A stretch of DNA of 64,000 nucleotides, from positions 26,312,421 to 26,376,420 of the forward strand of contig CM057156.1 in NCBI GenBank assembly GCA_029962745.1, written 5' to 3'. Source of the stretch: Echinometra lucunter. Its lineage: Eukaryota; Echinodermata; Echinoidea; Camarodonta; Echinometridae. The notes under the pieces were generated by a model. The model had not been told where the DNA came from and searched no databases. It saw only the letters and a list, made by a program, of their open reading frames with translations. This document shows positions 10,056 through 21,831 of the stretch, in pieces. The number at the start of each line of letters is the position of its first letter. The stretch's first letter is position 1. Both the position numbers and the translations under genes were made by a program.

Positions 10056-11983
10056 ACTATACGTTCTTTGATATATCAAAATCACTACAAAATATTGAAA
10101 AAAGTTAAAAGAGTGTACTAAGGCAATATCACTTGTGGAACGAAAAAACACAATAAATTTTAGAAAACATGATTGAATGGGTAACATGACAATGAAATGT
10201 TAAAGAAAAAAAATCGTGAATAGTATGATTAATAATTTCACGTGAAGAATCCTTTTTAAGAATGTCTTAAAAGTGTCAACTGCAGTGTAAGATCCATCCT
10301 AGACCAGGATGTTACTTCACATTCAGCCATTTCAGAAAATTCGTTATTTCCCACCCTACACACACGTAGGCACACAAAAACAAAACACAAAAACATCAGA
10401 AAACAACATTAAAAAAAAACAGAGAAAAGAGAAAAAGCAGAATAATGAAGAGTTGAAAGAAGGAAAGAAAGAAGGAAGGAACTACAAACAATAAACTAGA
10501 AAAATATTTTTATCCGACAAAATTCATATCTCTACAATTAAAAAATCCTAGAGAGAGGAAAAACTCTTCTTTCTTTTGTGCTGTTGTTAATTTAGATCCC
10601 TGGAACGCCTGAAGTGTCAGCGAAAAGTACAAATAGATTCAACAGTGTTATGAAATACATTTAATCCTTCAGCATTTGAAATATATGGCATTAAAAAGAT
10701 CATGATATCAAATATCACCTCCCTTCTGAGGTAAATGTTGCCCGACATTAAGTATCTACATATTTGAAAAAAGGTCGAATATATCAAACGTATACAAGCT
10801 TTTTTTTCAACCTTTATTTCGCACTTAATCACGCATCGACTATCATAACCTTTTGGGAAATTGTTCAAAGACGAATTTATTACAAAATATTACAAAATAT
10901 TACAAAAGTTAAAAAATAGATACGCGAGATTAATTTATGATATTAGAATATTATGGTAGTCCACGATGTCTGCTGCTTAAAACTTGCACTGACAATCAGT
11001 TGAAAAAAAGATAAAAATATACCACTACTATCTGTTAGTCTTCTAAATTTTCAATTGAATATCCCTACCGTGATTACACCAGCTGATCAGTAGTCCAATA
11101 GTCGTACCTTCAACCACTGTACCAGTCATTTAGATATTTAATATTTGTTTGACATTCCATACCGCCAAACAGGAAAAAAAAATCAAAACAAAAAAACAAC
11201 AACAAAACACACACACACACACACACACAGAAAAAATAAAGAACAAACATTCATAAAGCAAGGTTTGACCTGCTAGTTTGAAATAAACTAAATCAACTAA
11301 ATTAATTGACCCATTTAACCGTGGATGCCAATTGGCTAAACATTCATTATGTTTTTTTTTTCTTATCCCCTAATTGCTTTCAAATGTCGTACGCTATGCA
11401 TGCAGCTATGTGATCATGCCACATATTTTCAAGCATGTATATTAGGAATGTTAGATTTTTTGTCCTTCGTGTAATTTTTTTAAAATTCATAAATGAGTGT
11501 TGTTTTGTCGTCCTAGAGGGCGTACTGTATTGCATTTTTGGAAAATGTCATTTCTTTTCAAAAAAATCTGTCGAATACTTAATATATGACATGAAATCAG
11601 TTCACGTTTGTTCAGCGTGTTTTTGTTCTGTTTTCTTCTTAATTTTTATTTCTATTCTTTTTAGTTATTATTTTTTAGTTTTACATTCTTTAGAATTACA
11701 AGCTGTTTGGAATTATTAGAGGGATCCACATTCTGCAAGCCCTGTTTTTAGTGGATCCCCCCCCCCCCCCCCCCATTTCCACACGTTTTCTTAAGAAAGA
11801 AAACCAATTCAAACATAATAGTTACACTGTATATTGTTACATGCGTATGTATAATCTCCTTTCTATAATTCAAGTAAAGTAAAATGTATCACATTATTGT
11901 AAAATGATTTATAGGTTTGATTTTCTAAAAAATGAATTGAGCTGAATGTGTAATTCTACGCATTATATCATACTGCAGTTCTA
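10056..11983. other. 3' flank and AT-rich spacer
   Basis: Starts with a short 3' UTR carrying AATAAA at 10152-10157. The remainder is AT-rich with a purine-rich stretch (10380-10490), an 11-bp unit ATTACAAAATA repeated near 10880-10905, a CA run near 11210-11229 and a C homopolymer at 11759-11774. No gene seen. Confidence 0.5.
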
Positions 11984-12481
11984 ATGAAAATAACTTTGGA
12001 ATATGTGAGGAAAAATGTAAAGTACCGTGAAGAAATTATTCATAAGTCTCGTGTTGTGAATAAGATGTCAATAGAAACAAATCTAGAATATCAGAATTTT
12101 GATCAGTGTACTTTGAATTTAGTATCAGTCTTATGGAGCAGCCGTGCTAATCCGCGTAGAGCGGTATATAATAGCTTGAGCGTGAAGCTGGTTCCGGCCG
12201 CTAGTGGGCGACATTCATATATGTACAATTTATACTTTCAGCTGTTTGAGCGTCTGCAAGGTAAAAACGCAGAATGTATTGTTTTCAAGTCTCGTTTCGC
12301 ATTCAAATCTTGGCAAAAAGGTAAACATTCAAATGATGGATTTTTTTCTTCATCAGAACATGTTCATCAGGTAGCTTTTAATACAGCCTATGAATGGTTG
12401 ATGATCTACATGGTTTATACCACTGAAACAAGAACTAAATTTCGAACCAGTAAAAGGAGAGTTGGTAATGAAGAAATATGA
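11984..12481 (+). CDS. Isolated 165-codon reading frame, unknown
   Basis: A frame opened by ATG that runs 165 codons in AT-rich DNA. It has no signal peptide, membrane helix, repeated motif or family signature I can name, and there is no splice or promoter evidence. In sequence this AT-rich, with long introns expected, it may be fortuitous; its one unusual point is a GC-richer central part (12140-12215). Confidence 0.15.
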   Translation: MKITLEYVRKNVKYREEIIHKSRVVNKMSIETNLEYQNFDQCTLNLVSVLWSSRANPRRAVYNSLSVKLVPAASGRHSYMYNLYFQLFERLQGKNAECIVFKSRFAFKSWQKGKHSNDGFFSSSEHVHQVAFNTAYEWLMIYMVYTTETRTKFRTSKRRVGNEEI

Positions 12482-12495
12482 CTAATCATTTCGAA

Positions 12496-12840
12496 ACATC
12501 TGTAAATATATTGTGAAATTAGATTTAAAGAAAAAAATAGAAGTAAAGATAAAATTGTGTGGGCAACAAACTGTACAAGAAATTGATAAAGGAACTTAGA
12601 TTTGCTCTCGGAGTAAAAATAATACTTGACAACACATGCCATTTTCTTTGTAATGAGTACCCCTCTTTTAAAAATAGGCAAATATATTGTAAATAAAATT
12701 TAAAAAAAGTTAGAAGTGAATATAACATTGTGATGAAATCATACTGTACAAGTAATTGACATAAGAACTTAGATTTCCTATCGAAAAAATAAATTTAAAA
12801 ATTGTTAATTATTCATGCAGTTTGTAATGGGGACCTCCCT
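12496..12840. repeat. Diverged tandem duplication, ~175-bp unit
   Basis: Two side-by-side copies (about 12500-12668 and 12681-12838) share ATATTGTRAAATTAGAT-like, AGAAGTRAAKATAA, ACTGTACAAGWAATTGA, GAACTTAGATTT and TTTGTAATGRGKAC blocks in the same order. Untranslated and AT-rich; an old local duplication. Confidence 0.7.
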
Positions 12841-13715
12841 CTCTGTCTCTGTCCGTCTGTCTATCTAGTATCTTAATTATCTTGTGAATCTTCTTCAACG
12901 TAACTTTAATAAAACGCACTATTTTTATACAGCAAAGTCAATCTGCGTAACTTTGAAATTCCACCTTTCCATTAACCTTTTTAATAAGGCTGGTTTTATA
13001 TTCCACATTTCGTGTACTTTCACAGTTAGTCCTTCACTCGAGGCGAACAATCATACTTCTATCCCTATTATATTACAAGGGCAGAGGAAGGTTTCAAACG
13101 AAAGACAAAGAAGTGTGTGCAGGATTATATTTAAGAAGGAATACGAAATTCACAGATTTAGCAAGAAGCAAGGATAGAACCCAAGACTTTTTCGTAAGGT
13201 GGACACTTCAAATATCAAGCAGGAGAAATTGCGGAACTTTTGAAGTCTCCAGCTCTTGCTGGCAGCCACAGTGATGCAATGCACAGCTCGAACTTCATCA
13301 AATTATATCCTGCTCTTGGCAAGATTCATCTCCTATATCTAATACCTAGCATTTCCAAACTGATATCATCAGATTAAACTATGGTCTGATGAATAGCCCT
13401 ACTATCGATTTGATTTAATTTGAATTGAATCCACACAATGTTTTAAAGTTTTCATTGACAGGAAAATCAGAGCGTATCCACTCTGGTTGAATGCTCGATG
13501 TATGCTGACATTTTAGATTTGTATGTTTTACAGCGAATTTTGTTTCCTCCTCTTTGTAGAATATTATAATTATTTTTTTTTTCCTGTGAGCTCAACTGTC
13601 ACTGCTAATAAAATAAACCAGTCACGTTTTATGTATCAGATGACTGGTCTTTGGCAGAGAGAAGCAATTGGTTTGGACTTATATATTTCTACCATTAAAA
13701 ACACTTCTCATCTTT

Positions 13716-13757
<42 letters not shown>

Positions 13758-14569
13758 GCAATTCATGATTTTACTCGTTTAAAGCAATCATCCGTTTTTG
13801 TTTTTGTTTAATTTTTTTTTTGGTTCTTCCGGAAACACCGCCAGCAACAATAAAAAGTAAGATGAATTGTGATAGCAAGAGTTCATGTTGTATCAGATGA
13901 AATTTACTAGGGGCATTCTCCGTGACCAACTCCCTCACGTGACACTTTATTGCCCAATTGGCTAATGTCGAACTATACCATAGGTCGTAAATGTATGGTG
14001 CACGTAGACAACGTTTAGAAAGTGAAACTTGAAAAAAAAAGAATGCATGTATTATTCTTTTCAAAACATTTATGTTCATTAAACATCTTAAAGCTCTATC
14101 CAAGAGCTTCACCCCCGCAAAACCCAAACAAAAACAAAAACACTAGACATATTTTTACCAAATGGTAAAACATCTATCGTGTCTAAAGAGGTAGGTGACT
14201 AGCCACTCGAAACCACATGACACTCACTTGCCCATTAAACAACGGAAACACTTAATGCGACGGGTCGTAACAACAAGATGCATGTAGGCAGGGATAAGAC
14301 AGAAAAAACATTTTCGTGATTAATGCTCCTTTTGAAACATCGTCCTACATGTTCTACTCTATCTATTGTATTCAAGTAGTTTGTTACCAAATATCGCTGT
14401 CCAATAAAAAAATCAAGATTAAAAACAACAATTTGCCAAAATCAAGCTCATATCTTCGTATACCTGCCAAACGACTACATTTCCCGAATGTGTATGACTT
14501 AGGCCTACTGGAACACTGTAAGTCTCTCTCTACTGTCTCCTGCAATTTAAAAAAAATCCTGAGAAAACA
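12841..14569. other. Spacer upstream of the 793-residue receptor
   Basis: No gene supported. It holds a GT microsatellite (about 13717-13756), A/T runs, and a perfect short palindrome TTTTACCAAATGGTAAAA at 14153-14170. The last few hundred bases are the presumed 5' flank of the next gene; a CT-rich tract at 14523-14540 precedes its start codon. Confidence 0.45.
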
Positions 14570-16951
14570 ATGACTAACATTAGTCTTCGGAAGATGCTTG
14601 CTCTCCTATTTGTGATATTCTTTGAACATGTTGAACGTTCTGAATGCCATTCAGAAGTTACCTTGTATTGCCACCTCGACAAAGAGCAACAAACCAATAC
14701 AAGCCTTTCTTTGACTAAGAATGGAGCAGAAATAGGGATATGTTCCTTGACTGGATGTTTGAATAGCAGTGGATGTAAAAGTGAGCACAAGGGAATCAAC
14801 AAAAATGACACGGTGGAATACCATGAGAAAATCAACATTCAGCCCGATTATTTTTCGCTCAGATCCATACCTTTTGATTTTTCTGTTCTATCGTCACCTA
14901 CCTGTTCCATGCTCTTGTTTAAGATGGACCTTTCCATAGGTGCGCTGTGTGAGTGGCGTTTTGCGCAGGAAGACATGACTGTGGCATTCATGACAAAGAA
15001 TAAAACTGTAATCGAAACAGTTTTTCACCAGGAAAGCAAAATGAATAGCTCATTTCCAAACAGAATTTTTAGTCACAACAAAATCGTGGCAAACTTTACG
15101 TTAAACGATTTATCATCTAATATCTTACCTGTTACTTGCTATATATCAAAAAAGAAAGAAACTAAATCATGTGTGTATCCAAGTTTGTTGGAAATAAGAG
15201 ACGGTTCCTTTTCCTGCAAACATAAAGGTGATTTTCAGATGGATGTATGGCTCATGAAAGATAGCAGCGGACAAATGATCAAGATAAACTCAAATCAACC
15301 ACGTACAATCCAAAGGAATATGGTCTATGATGATGGAACATTTGTAGTATGTGGGGAAGAAAGGGATGGTGTGATTCCTGGTGTGATAGAGGTACATCGT
15401 ATTGCAAAAGTAATCATACTGGAAAATTGTTACATTGCTAGAATTGAACGTAAATCTGATGAGACAGTTTTCACCATTATTTCCGGATGTGCGCCGACTG
15501 AAGATAATGATAACGCGACTGAAATCTTTAAAACCAACAATTTGACAATGGAGGGACTATCGAATTTGGCCTCACAGGCCACCGCGACTAGCATGGCTAC
15601 GGACAAGCAATCAGAGGCAACACATGAACCCATCAAGGAACACATTTCTAACAAAGATAGGCCGTTGCTCAAGGTTGCGTTTGCTTTCATTCTTTTAGTC
15701 GCAATTGTAATTTGCAGCTTTGGCACATGCGTGCATCTGATCATCAGAGATGTGAAGAAAACTAAGAATAACCTTTTGTGCTCTAGTGGTTGTTCAAGGA
15801 ACATTACTGCGTCCCAGCCAAAAGACCATCATGTATCTATTGACCTGACACGAGGCCCATTTACTGATTATCCGCATCAGTTGAGGATGGGCCAAGGTAT
15901 CACTGTTGTTGGCGATCTCGAAGACGCTAGGCCTAAAGAATTAAACCATTCCCCGATGTTGCCTCGAAGGTGTGCATTTAAGTCAGCAAGGCTTGATGAC
16001 GGGACAGGATGTTGCTCTATCCAAATGGAAAAGAACAAAGATGGCTTCCATGAATGTGCGAAGTCTTCCAGGGTGTGTAACGAAGTCCGCACGAAGAAGA
16101 ATCTATCTGGAACTATGGGCAGATGCCAGCAAGACAATATGATGAATATGAAAGCGTCGAATGAAACCGTCTACTGCACAGTGAATGAATTGGTGACTAA
16201 CCAATTCGAAGTAGAAGCCGAAGGTAAAGGCATCCTTGTACCTGCCACAAAATTACCTTGCAATGTTCTGGCTGTATGCGGGGACCCCAATATCGAACAT
16301 ATAGCTAGGAAAGGTTGTTTGCCAGAAGAGGCCATCTCCCTGAAATCATTTCCCTTGCCAGAAGTGTCTTCGGCATCCAGTCCAGATGATCTTTGCTTGC
16401 ATGCAAAGCCGAAAAAGATTGTAAGGAAAACCACCATCTCCATCGGGCGTTCAAACAGTAGCCCTGGTCTTGTCAGTTTTCTTTGTGGACATTTTTCTCA
16501 GACTTCTGGAAAGACAGGGGTCGAATTCCTTGGTGCAGAACCAGAACTAGCCATTTGTCCGTCTCGAAGTATAAGAAGCACCTCCGAACCAAACTTTTGT
16601 CCCCGACATGGAAACACTTCATGCCATTACGTGCCCGTAAAGCCATCAAAATTGTCGTATTCCATTGATAATATCAGTATTGATGACGCAAATGTTTTTG
16701 CTGACATGGAAATCAATGATCCACCCACGAACCATGAACCAAAATCAGAACACACCTACAGCAAGGTTCCATTGACGAATGCCGCAAACTCCTTCTACGA
16801 CAAGCTCCAGCGTTTGTCATTCGAACGACGTCTCCATGAACAAGGCCAAAGACAGACGTGTGAGGCATATCACAGTACTGGGCCAAACTTGTATGAAACA
16901 CCGATGACACTGAACACATTCTCTACTGGGAATCTCTTGTCGGGGATATAG
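14570..16951 (+). CDS. Two-domain Ig-like receptor with ITSM/ITIM tail, single exon
   Basis: A 793-residue type I membrane protein in one uninterrupted frame. Residues 1-26 are a signal peptide (KMLALLFVIFF core). Residues ~27-140 form a divergent Ig V-like domain (Cys34, Cys127 in DLSIGALCEW, plus an ICSLTGCL motif at 57-64). Residues ~205-270 form a second Ig-like domain (Cys216, Trp227, YDDGTFVVC ending Cys261). A Cys-containing linker and Ser/Thr stalk lead to the membrane helix at 367-391. The ~400-residue tail holds an ITSM (T533-V-Y535-C-T-V538), an ITIM (S741-F-Y743-D-K-L746) and two RSxSxP 14-3-3 mode-1 motifs (627-632, 669-674). By analogy with vertebrate ITIM/ITSM receptors it could recruit SH2 phosphatases or adaptors; that is inference. 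Several N-glycosylation sites are present. Start: ATG followed by a credible signal peptide. AATAAA at 17557-17562 may end the transcript. Tail motifs link it to family B downstream and the ectodomain end links it to the ORF at 9060. Confidence 0.85.
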   Translation: MTNISLRKMLALLFVIFFEHVERSECHSEVTLYCHLDKEQQTNTSLSLTKNGAEIGICSLTGCLNSSGCKSEHKGINKNDTVEYHEKINIQPDYFSLRSIPFDFSVLSSPTCSMLLFKMDLSIGALCEWRFAQEDMTVAFMTKNKTVIETVFHQESKMNSSFPNRIFSHNKIVANFTLNDLSSNILPVTCYISKKKETKSCVYPSLLEIRDGSFSCKHKGDFQMDVWLMKDSSGQMIKINSNQPRTIQRNMVYDDGTFVVCGEERDGVIPGVIEVHRIAKVIILENCYIARIERKSDETVFTIISGCAPTEDNDNATEIFKTNNLTMEGLSNLASQATATSMATDKQSEATHEPIKEHISNKDRPLLKVAFAFILLVAIVICSFGTCVHLIIRDVKKTKNNLLCSSGCSRNITASQPKDHHVSIDLTRGPFTDYPHQLRMGQGITVVGDLEDARPKELNHSPMLPRRCAFKSARLDDGTGCCSIQMEKNKDGFHECAKSSRVCNEVRTKKNLSGTMGRCQQDNMMNMKASNETVYCTVNELVTNQFEVEAEGKGILVPATKLPCNVLAVCGDPNIEHIARKGCLPEEAISLKSFPLPEVSSASSPDDLCLHAKPKKIVRKTTISIGRSNSSPGLVSFLCGHFSQTSGKTGVEFLGAEPELAICPSRSIRSTSEPNFCPRHGNTSCHYVPVKPSKLSYSIDNISIDDANVFADMEINDPPTNHEPKSEHTYSKVPLTNAANSFYDKLQRLSFERRLHEQGQRQTCEAYHSTGPNLYETPMTLNTFSTGNLLSGI

Positions 16952-18070
16952 TTTTCAAAAACTGTTCAACATCCTTTTTAAATCCATACAGTTCCCTTGG
17001 TAACTATTTATCATTTCTACATTAAAACTACAAAGTGTCGGGTCACTCGCTGGCTACTGAACTCGGATTCCTTTTAAACAACATGATAGTCTGTCCCCGA
17101 CAGACAATCTTGAAGAGGAGAAAAGTATCTAATGAATGAAAGTTTCCGCCATCGAGGTATTTGAAGTTATGTTAAAGTGACGTAGTTTTAGACATTACTC
17201 ATGAGATACATATCGATGAAATTGCATAGTCTATTTGAATACTGCTCAATATTCCCATCCATAAGACATTTAAGACTTTTTTAATATTGCTCGTTCAGAT
17301 TCGTAAGTAAATGCAACTCCCAAAAGATATATCAACAAAGACTTTAAATGTCTTGAAATGCATTTATATTGCAACTATCTTGACAATAGCACTCTATTAC
17401 CCTTTTCATTATGTTTATGATTTACATATATAACGGATTTATATATAGGATGTCAAGCATGTCAAGTGGACGATCTCAACCTGTTTCATCGCGTGAAAAA
17501 AAGTGGTTGCACAGAGTTCGTAGAAACACTGCTGTTTGAGCTGTTCTATTGAACAAAATAAAGGCAAGTGTGACGATGTGACCATAATGACTTTGAGGAG
17601 AAAAAAAAATCTAGTGAGATAGCAAATTGCAATGATTCCTCTAACGTTATACTTATGTTATTATCTTCCAAAATATGAACGAATAATTATTGAGCATGAT
17701 AATTAGAAAACCCTGAAAAACGTAAAGAAAAAAGAAGAAATCACAAGCACGCATCAATAAAGATTTGAATAGACACAAAAACAAACATTTAACATTATGG
17801 AAAGTGTGGGTTTTTAAAAATGTAAATTTATTTAGTAATGCTTGTCAGCATGTGAGATTGAGAGAACCAGAAGACAAAGCATGAGAGGGTTGAATGAACT
17901 AGAATGAAATTTAAGAAAGTGAGACATCAAACCTGCGATGGCAGGGATGAACAGAGCCTCGTAAGAGTCGATTACAGGGCTGTCGATCTTATCATAACGG
18001 CCATTAGGATTTTGATGATGAATATGATGTGGGAATGATGAGATTATTTGTTGATAGTCAAGATGGATAT

Positions 18071-18101
<31 letters not shown>

Positions 18102-18740
18102 GATTATCCTGATGATGAACACTTTAATAATGGTTATCACGATAATGACAGATCCGTAACTAGGTTTCTTATGGGGGGGGGGGGGGTCGAAATTGGAAAA
18201 AGTGGACCTTCTGAGAGAGTGAAGCGGCCGAGCGGGGTAGGGTCTGGGAGGGTTACAGTGGCGGCAGCGGAGAAATTTTCAAAGTTAGTGGGGGGGGGGG
18301 GGCGAAGAGGGGCACTTTAGGGGAAAGGGGGCAATCCTATCATTATGTTTCACATATATCCAAGGGGAAATGTCGACATGGTGTTTCTGTCTTTACCATG
18401 TGTATATACATGATTATTAATTAAATTTACTTTGCAGTTCCTTCTCTGAGTACCCATTTGCGAGCGAGCGAAGCAAGCGAGCAGAAATGCAAAGTGTTTT
18501 TTTTTTCCCTGAAGGCCACAGTATTTGCAACCACAAGTTCATTTTATGGGAACTATTATTTTCATCCATTTACTCTGTCGGTTTCCTATTACTGACCTTA
18601 AAATTTTCAATGCATTTTTGAGGTCTCATTGTGACTGATTATGTAATTTATTCAATAGAGAAAATATTTAATTGCAATGGGATTGAAGCCAAATCACCAT
18701 AAATATGAGGACAGATATAAATATTGATGCTTAAAACCCC
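16952..18740. other. 3' flank with GAT repeat and G-runs
   Basis: Likely 3' UTR up to the signal AATAAA at 17557-17562, then non-coding DNA with a GAT run (about 18072-18105), G homopolymers at about 18173-18186 and 18291-18302, and at 18461-18484 a GCGAGCGAGCGAAGCAAGCG motif related to the one at the head of each A unit. No gene seen. Confidence 0.5.
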
Positions 18741-19059
18741 TTACAACACACTTGACCTGCATTGCTTGAATGTGCGAGCGAGCGTAGCGAGCGAGCTTTG
18801 GAAAGATAATGTATGGACAAAATATCCTCATTGTTAAATCGCTTTAGGAGAGCCGTTCCTTCTATCTATTTGTGGGAGGTGTTGTGTTCTTCCCGTTTCC
18901 TGCTCCGCTGCCTCATAAGGTAATGTTATCAATCAGCATGATCAGAAGAAAACCTGTTGTTATTATCATGCAGCCTCTCTGATTATTTCGAGCCATCGGT
19001 AAATGGCTCTTTCAAAGACTTTATGAAGCTGACCGGAGGAGGAAAGAGAAATTTAAAAG

Positions 19060-19790
19060 AAGGGGAAGTTGCTTATGGGGGAAAAGGGCGTTCACAGATA
19101 TTAAAAGGTCGATGCATCAGATTTAAATGGCACTTATCAGAAGGAGTATTGTACTTTTTGAAACGAAATGGGAATGTCGGGAAATAGGTACTTTTGAAAT
19201 CGAACGGGTCACTCATCAGGAATGAAATGGGACACTTTAGATTCGAAGAGACATTTATCATGATGAGAGATGACACATACTAGGAAGGGAAAGGGGCACT
19301 TACAGGAAATCGAATGGGAATTTATCAAATTCAAAAGGGGCACTCGCCCGAATGCAAAAGCCAGGGCACTATCAGAAAACAACAGGGGCGCTTATTGCAC
19401 TCATCTCATATCAACAGATGGAGAAAATGGACTTGCGAGAAAGGAGCATATTGGAGAAGGGGCACTTAGAATTAAATGAGGGCAGGTATCATATTCCGAA
19501 TAGAACACTTATCGGAAGTGAAAAGGGTCAGTCAAAAGTAAAAGTCGCTGCCATGCACTTCTCGGAAGAGAACATGGCGTTATTAAAATGAAAAGTGCAC
19601 TAATGTGGAATGAAATAACTTTTTAGAAGGGCTATTAAACCTGAAACTAAAAAAAATGACACTTATTAGAAGGTAAAAGGGCATTTATAGACAAAGAAAA
19701 CGGGTCCTTCTAAGAAGGAAAAATGCTCACTGAATAGGTTATAAATAGGCATTTTATGTGGGTAAAAGGAGCACATTTGGGGGCTTCAAA
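19060..19790. repeat. Degenerate minisatellite, unit A1
   Basis: Roughly 30-45 bp imperfect repeats around a GGGGCACTTATCAGAAGG-like core (variants GGGGCACTTACAGG, GGGGCACTCGCCCG, GGGGCGCTTATTGC, GGGGCACTTAGAAT). It occupies the same place in all three units. Reading frames across it are repeat-derived. Confidence 0.6.
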
Positions 19791-20812
19791 ATGTGGAAGA
19801 ACCCCTGCTCACCCCCCCCCCCCCCCCCCCCGCAGAATAAGGTGGGGGCGGGCGTCAACATAATTAGGAGGGTCATTTTGTGAGGATTTGGATTTTTGTT
19901 TATTTTCAAATCTAAAAAAAAATCACTCTTCTGTTGCATTTGCAGCTTGGAGAAACTGATGAAGGTTTCTTTCTTTCTTTCTTTTGTGTGTGCGTGTGTT
20001 CAAGCGGACCCTGCTGGCCAGCGGGAGGGGGTTCGTTCGAACCCATTTCCCTCCCCCCCCCCCCCCGTTACGGGGCTGGATGATGATGGAATTTTGAAAT
20101 TCTTATGTCAAGATGAGTATTAACGGAATCTAAAATTGATAGTATTCTTAATGTTTAGAGGTGATATGAAGCGTAAAAGATAAAACTGAAAAATATAGAG
20201 ACTACTTCCTTTTGTCAATGGACGGCAGTCTAAAAGCGAAAGAAACAGGAAGGAGACAAGTTGATAAAGAGCTGGAGATATGTACATTATGAAAGTAAAT
20301 GTGCATTTCAATCATTCACCGAAAGCAGAAAGTAATCTTTCATGAACAAGCTGATTACAAGTACGAAATTTATAATGGTTAAGTAGAGTTAAGACTTGGC
20401 ATGCTTGCAGAGTGAATAATCATGATGACTACCAAAGTTTGGATAAGCTTGATGGCATTGTTTTGTTCTTATGGATTTTATATATCTTATAACGAATAAT
20501 ATGATAAATATATTCACAAGTCAAACAACAGTACAATGCAGCTATTATGTGATTATTCAACCATAACCCTCCCCAAACCCCCTAACAAACAAACAGAAAA
20601 ACAAACAAACAAACAAACGAACCAACAAAGGTATGTACGATGCTTAATGCTTTGCCATAGAGCCCCTTTTTTACAATCTTTATGAGTACGATAAGCATAG
20701 TCTAGGAAATATCCATGAGTAAGTATAAATCTTTGATTATTTTATTTGCCATATTAATCGGTTTTTGATGTTTCATTTGTTGGGTATCCTCTTGGACAGC
20801 TTTGTTTTTCAG

Positions 20813-21021
20813 GCAAACCAATTCAAAATCTAATCAAATCAAATTTTAAGACGAAGACGAAAAGACTATTGGTTACCTAACCTCATTCATTGAAGAACAG
20901 AGTAAACCAAAAGGTAAAAATCGGAGCGTCCTAGGAAACCGAAAGCAGTATGTGATATTTTTAAGTACAGCATCAACAATAGTGGAAGAAGATCAAAAAA
21001 TGAGATCATCAAGGCGAATAT
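20813..21021 (+). pseudogene. Candidate small tail exon, A1 copy (stop at codon 12)
   Basis: Follows the acceptor-like tract TTGTTTTTCAG. The frame matches the open copies at 26573 and 31749 but has TAA at 20847-20849 where unit A2 has CAA. After that stop the frame is open for about 55 codons and ends NRKQYVIFLSTAST-like. If this is a real exon, this copy is broken. Confidence 0.35.
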
Positions 21022-21831
21022 GATCTGGAATTATTATCCATCGCAACAGAATATAAAGAGAAAGGCGTCATCAAGCATTCAAATCACATTTATTTAAGCT
21101 GAAATACAGTTCGGGGAATTCCGCTCAAAGGGTATTTCTTAATTTTAATTTTCAAGGGATAAAATGCAAAGACATGGCTTTAACGTACTCTTAAATATTA
21201 ATATGAATATTCAATTAGTAAATTGCACCAACGAGACGAGAGGTAGAATGAAAAGCCTGTTCTGGCAGAGGATGCGAATTCTAACGGACATTAGGTGTTT
21301 GTAAGACAACCGAGCATCTATTTTGCATGATTAGTGTGCCCAGCCTACAATTCTCGGAATTACTGAAGTTGGGCGAGTTACACCGACTCTAACCTCAACT
21401 AAGGACTTCTCTCCAGATGTGAATTCATCAGAAATCGTGACCAGAATATAAACATTTCTGGCAAACACAATGAATGATACAATTTGAACAACCTAAAGGC
21501 CACAATGAAAGTTCATTGCTAGAGCCTATTTACTGTATTGATACTATATTGTTCTTTGATGAACGCATGAATTGACTCGGTGAAAGTGAAAGTGAAATGT
21601 TTTCCAGAGGTTCACGCTAAAAGATAATCACGTGAAGGATAGACAATATCAAACTAGTTTTAATTGTGATTGAAGACCTTCAAAGATTGATCAGTATACA
21701 TTTGTATACTAGCAGCCCTAAAAACGCTATTATGATTTCATGACAATAGGTTTTATTTTACTGTAAATACGGTGACGGTCAACACATTTATGTCTCAATT
21801 TCCTCGGAACATAATAGCAAACGACACAACA

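Noticed and set aside
15430..16443. Minus-strand open frames of 86-124 codons inside the 793-residue receptor
   Set aside because: They are antisense shadows of a well-supported plus-strand gene.
20028..20042. GTTCGTTCGAACC resembling a tRNA T arm
   Set aside because: No D arm or anticodon arm upstream; it is part of the repeated CGGACCCTGCTGGCC segment of the A units.
21772..21831. Upstream starts for A1/A2 at the GTG near 21772
   Set aside because: GTG is not a credible eukaryotic start and the extension has no signal-peptide character.
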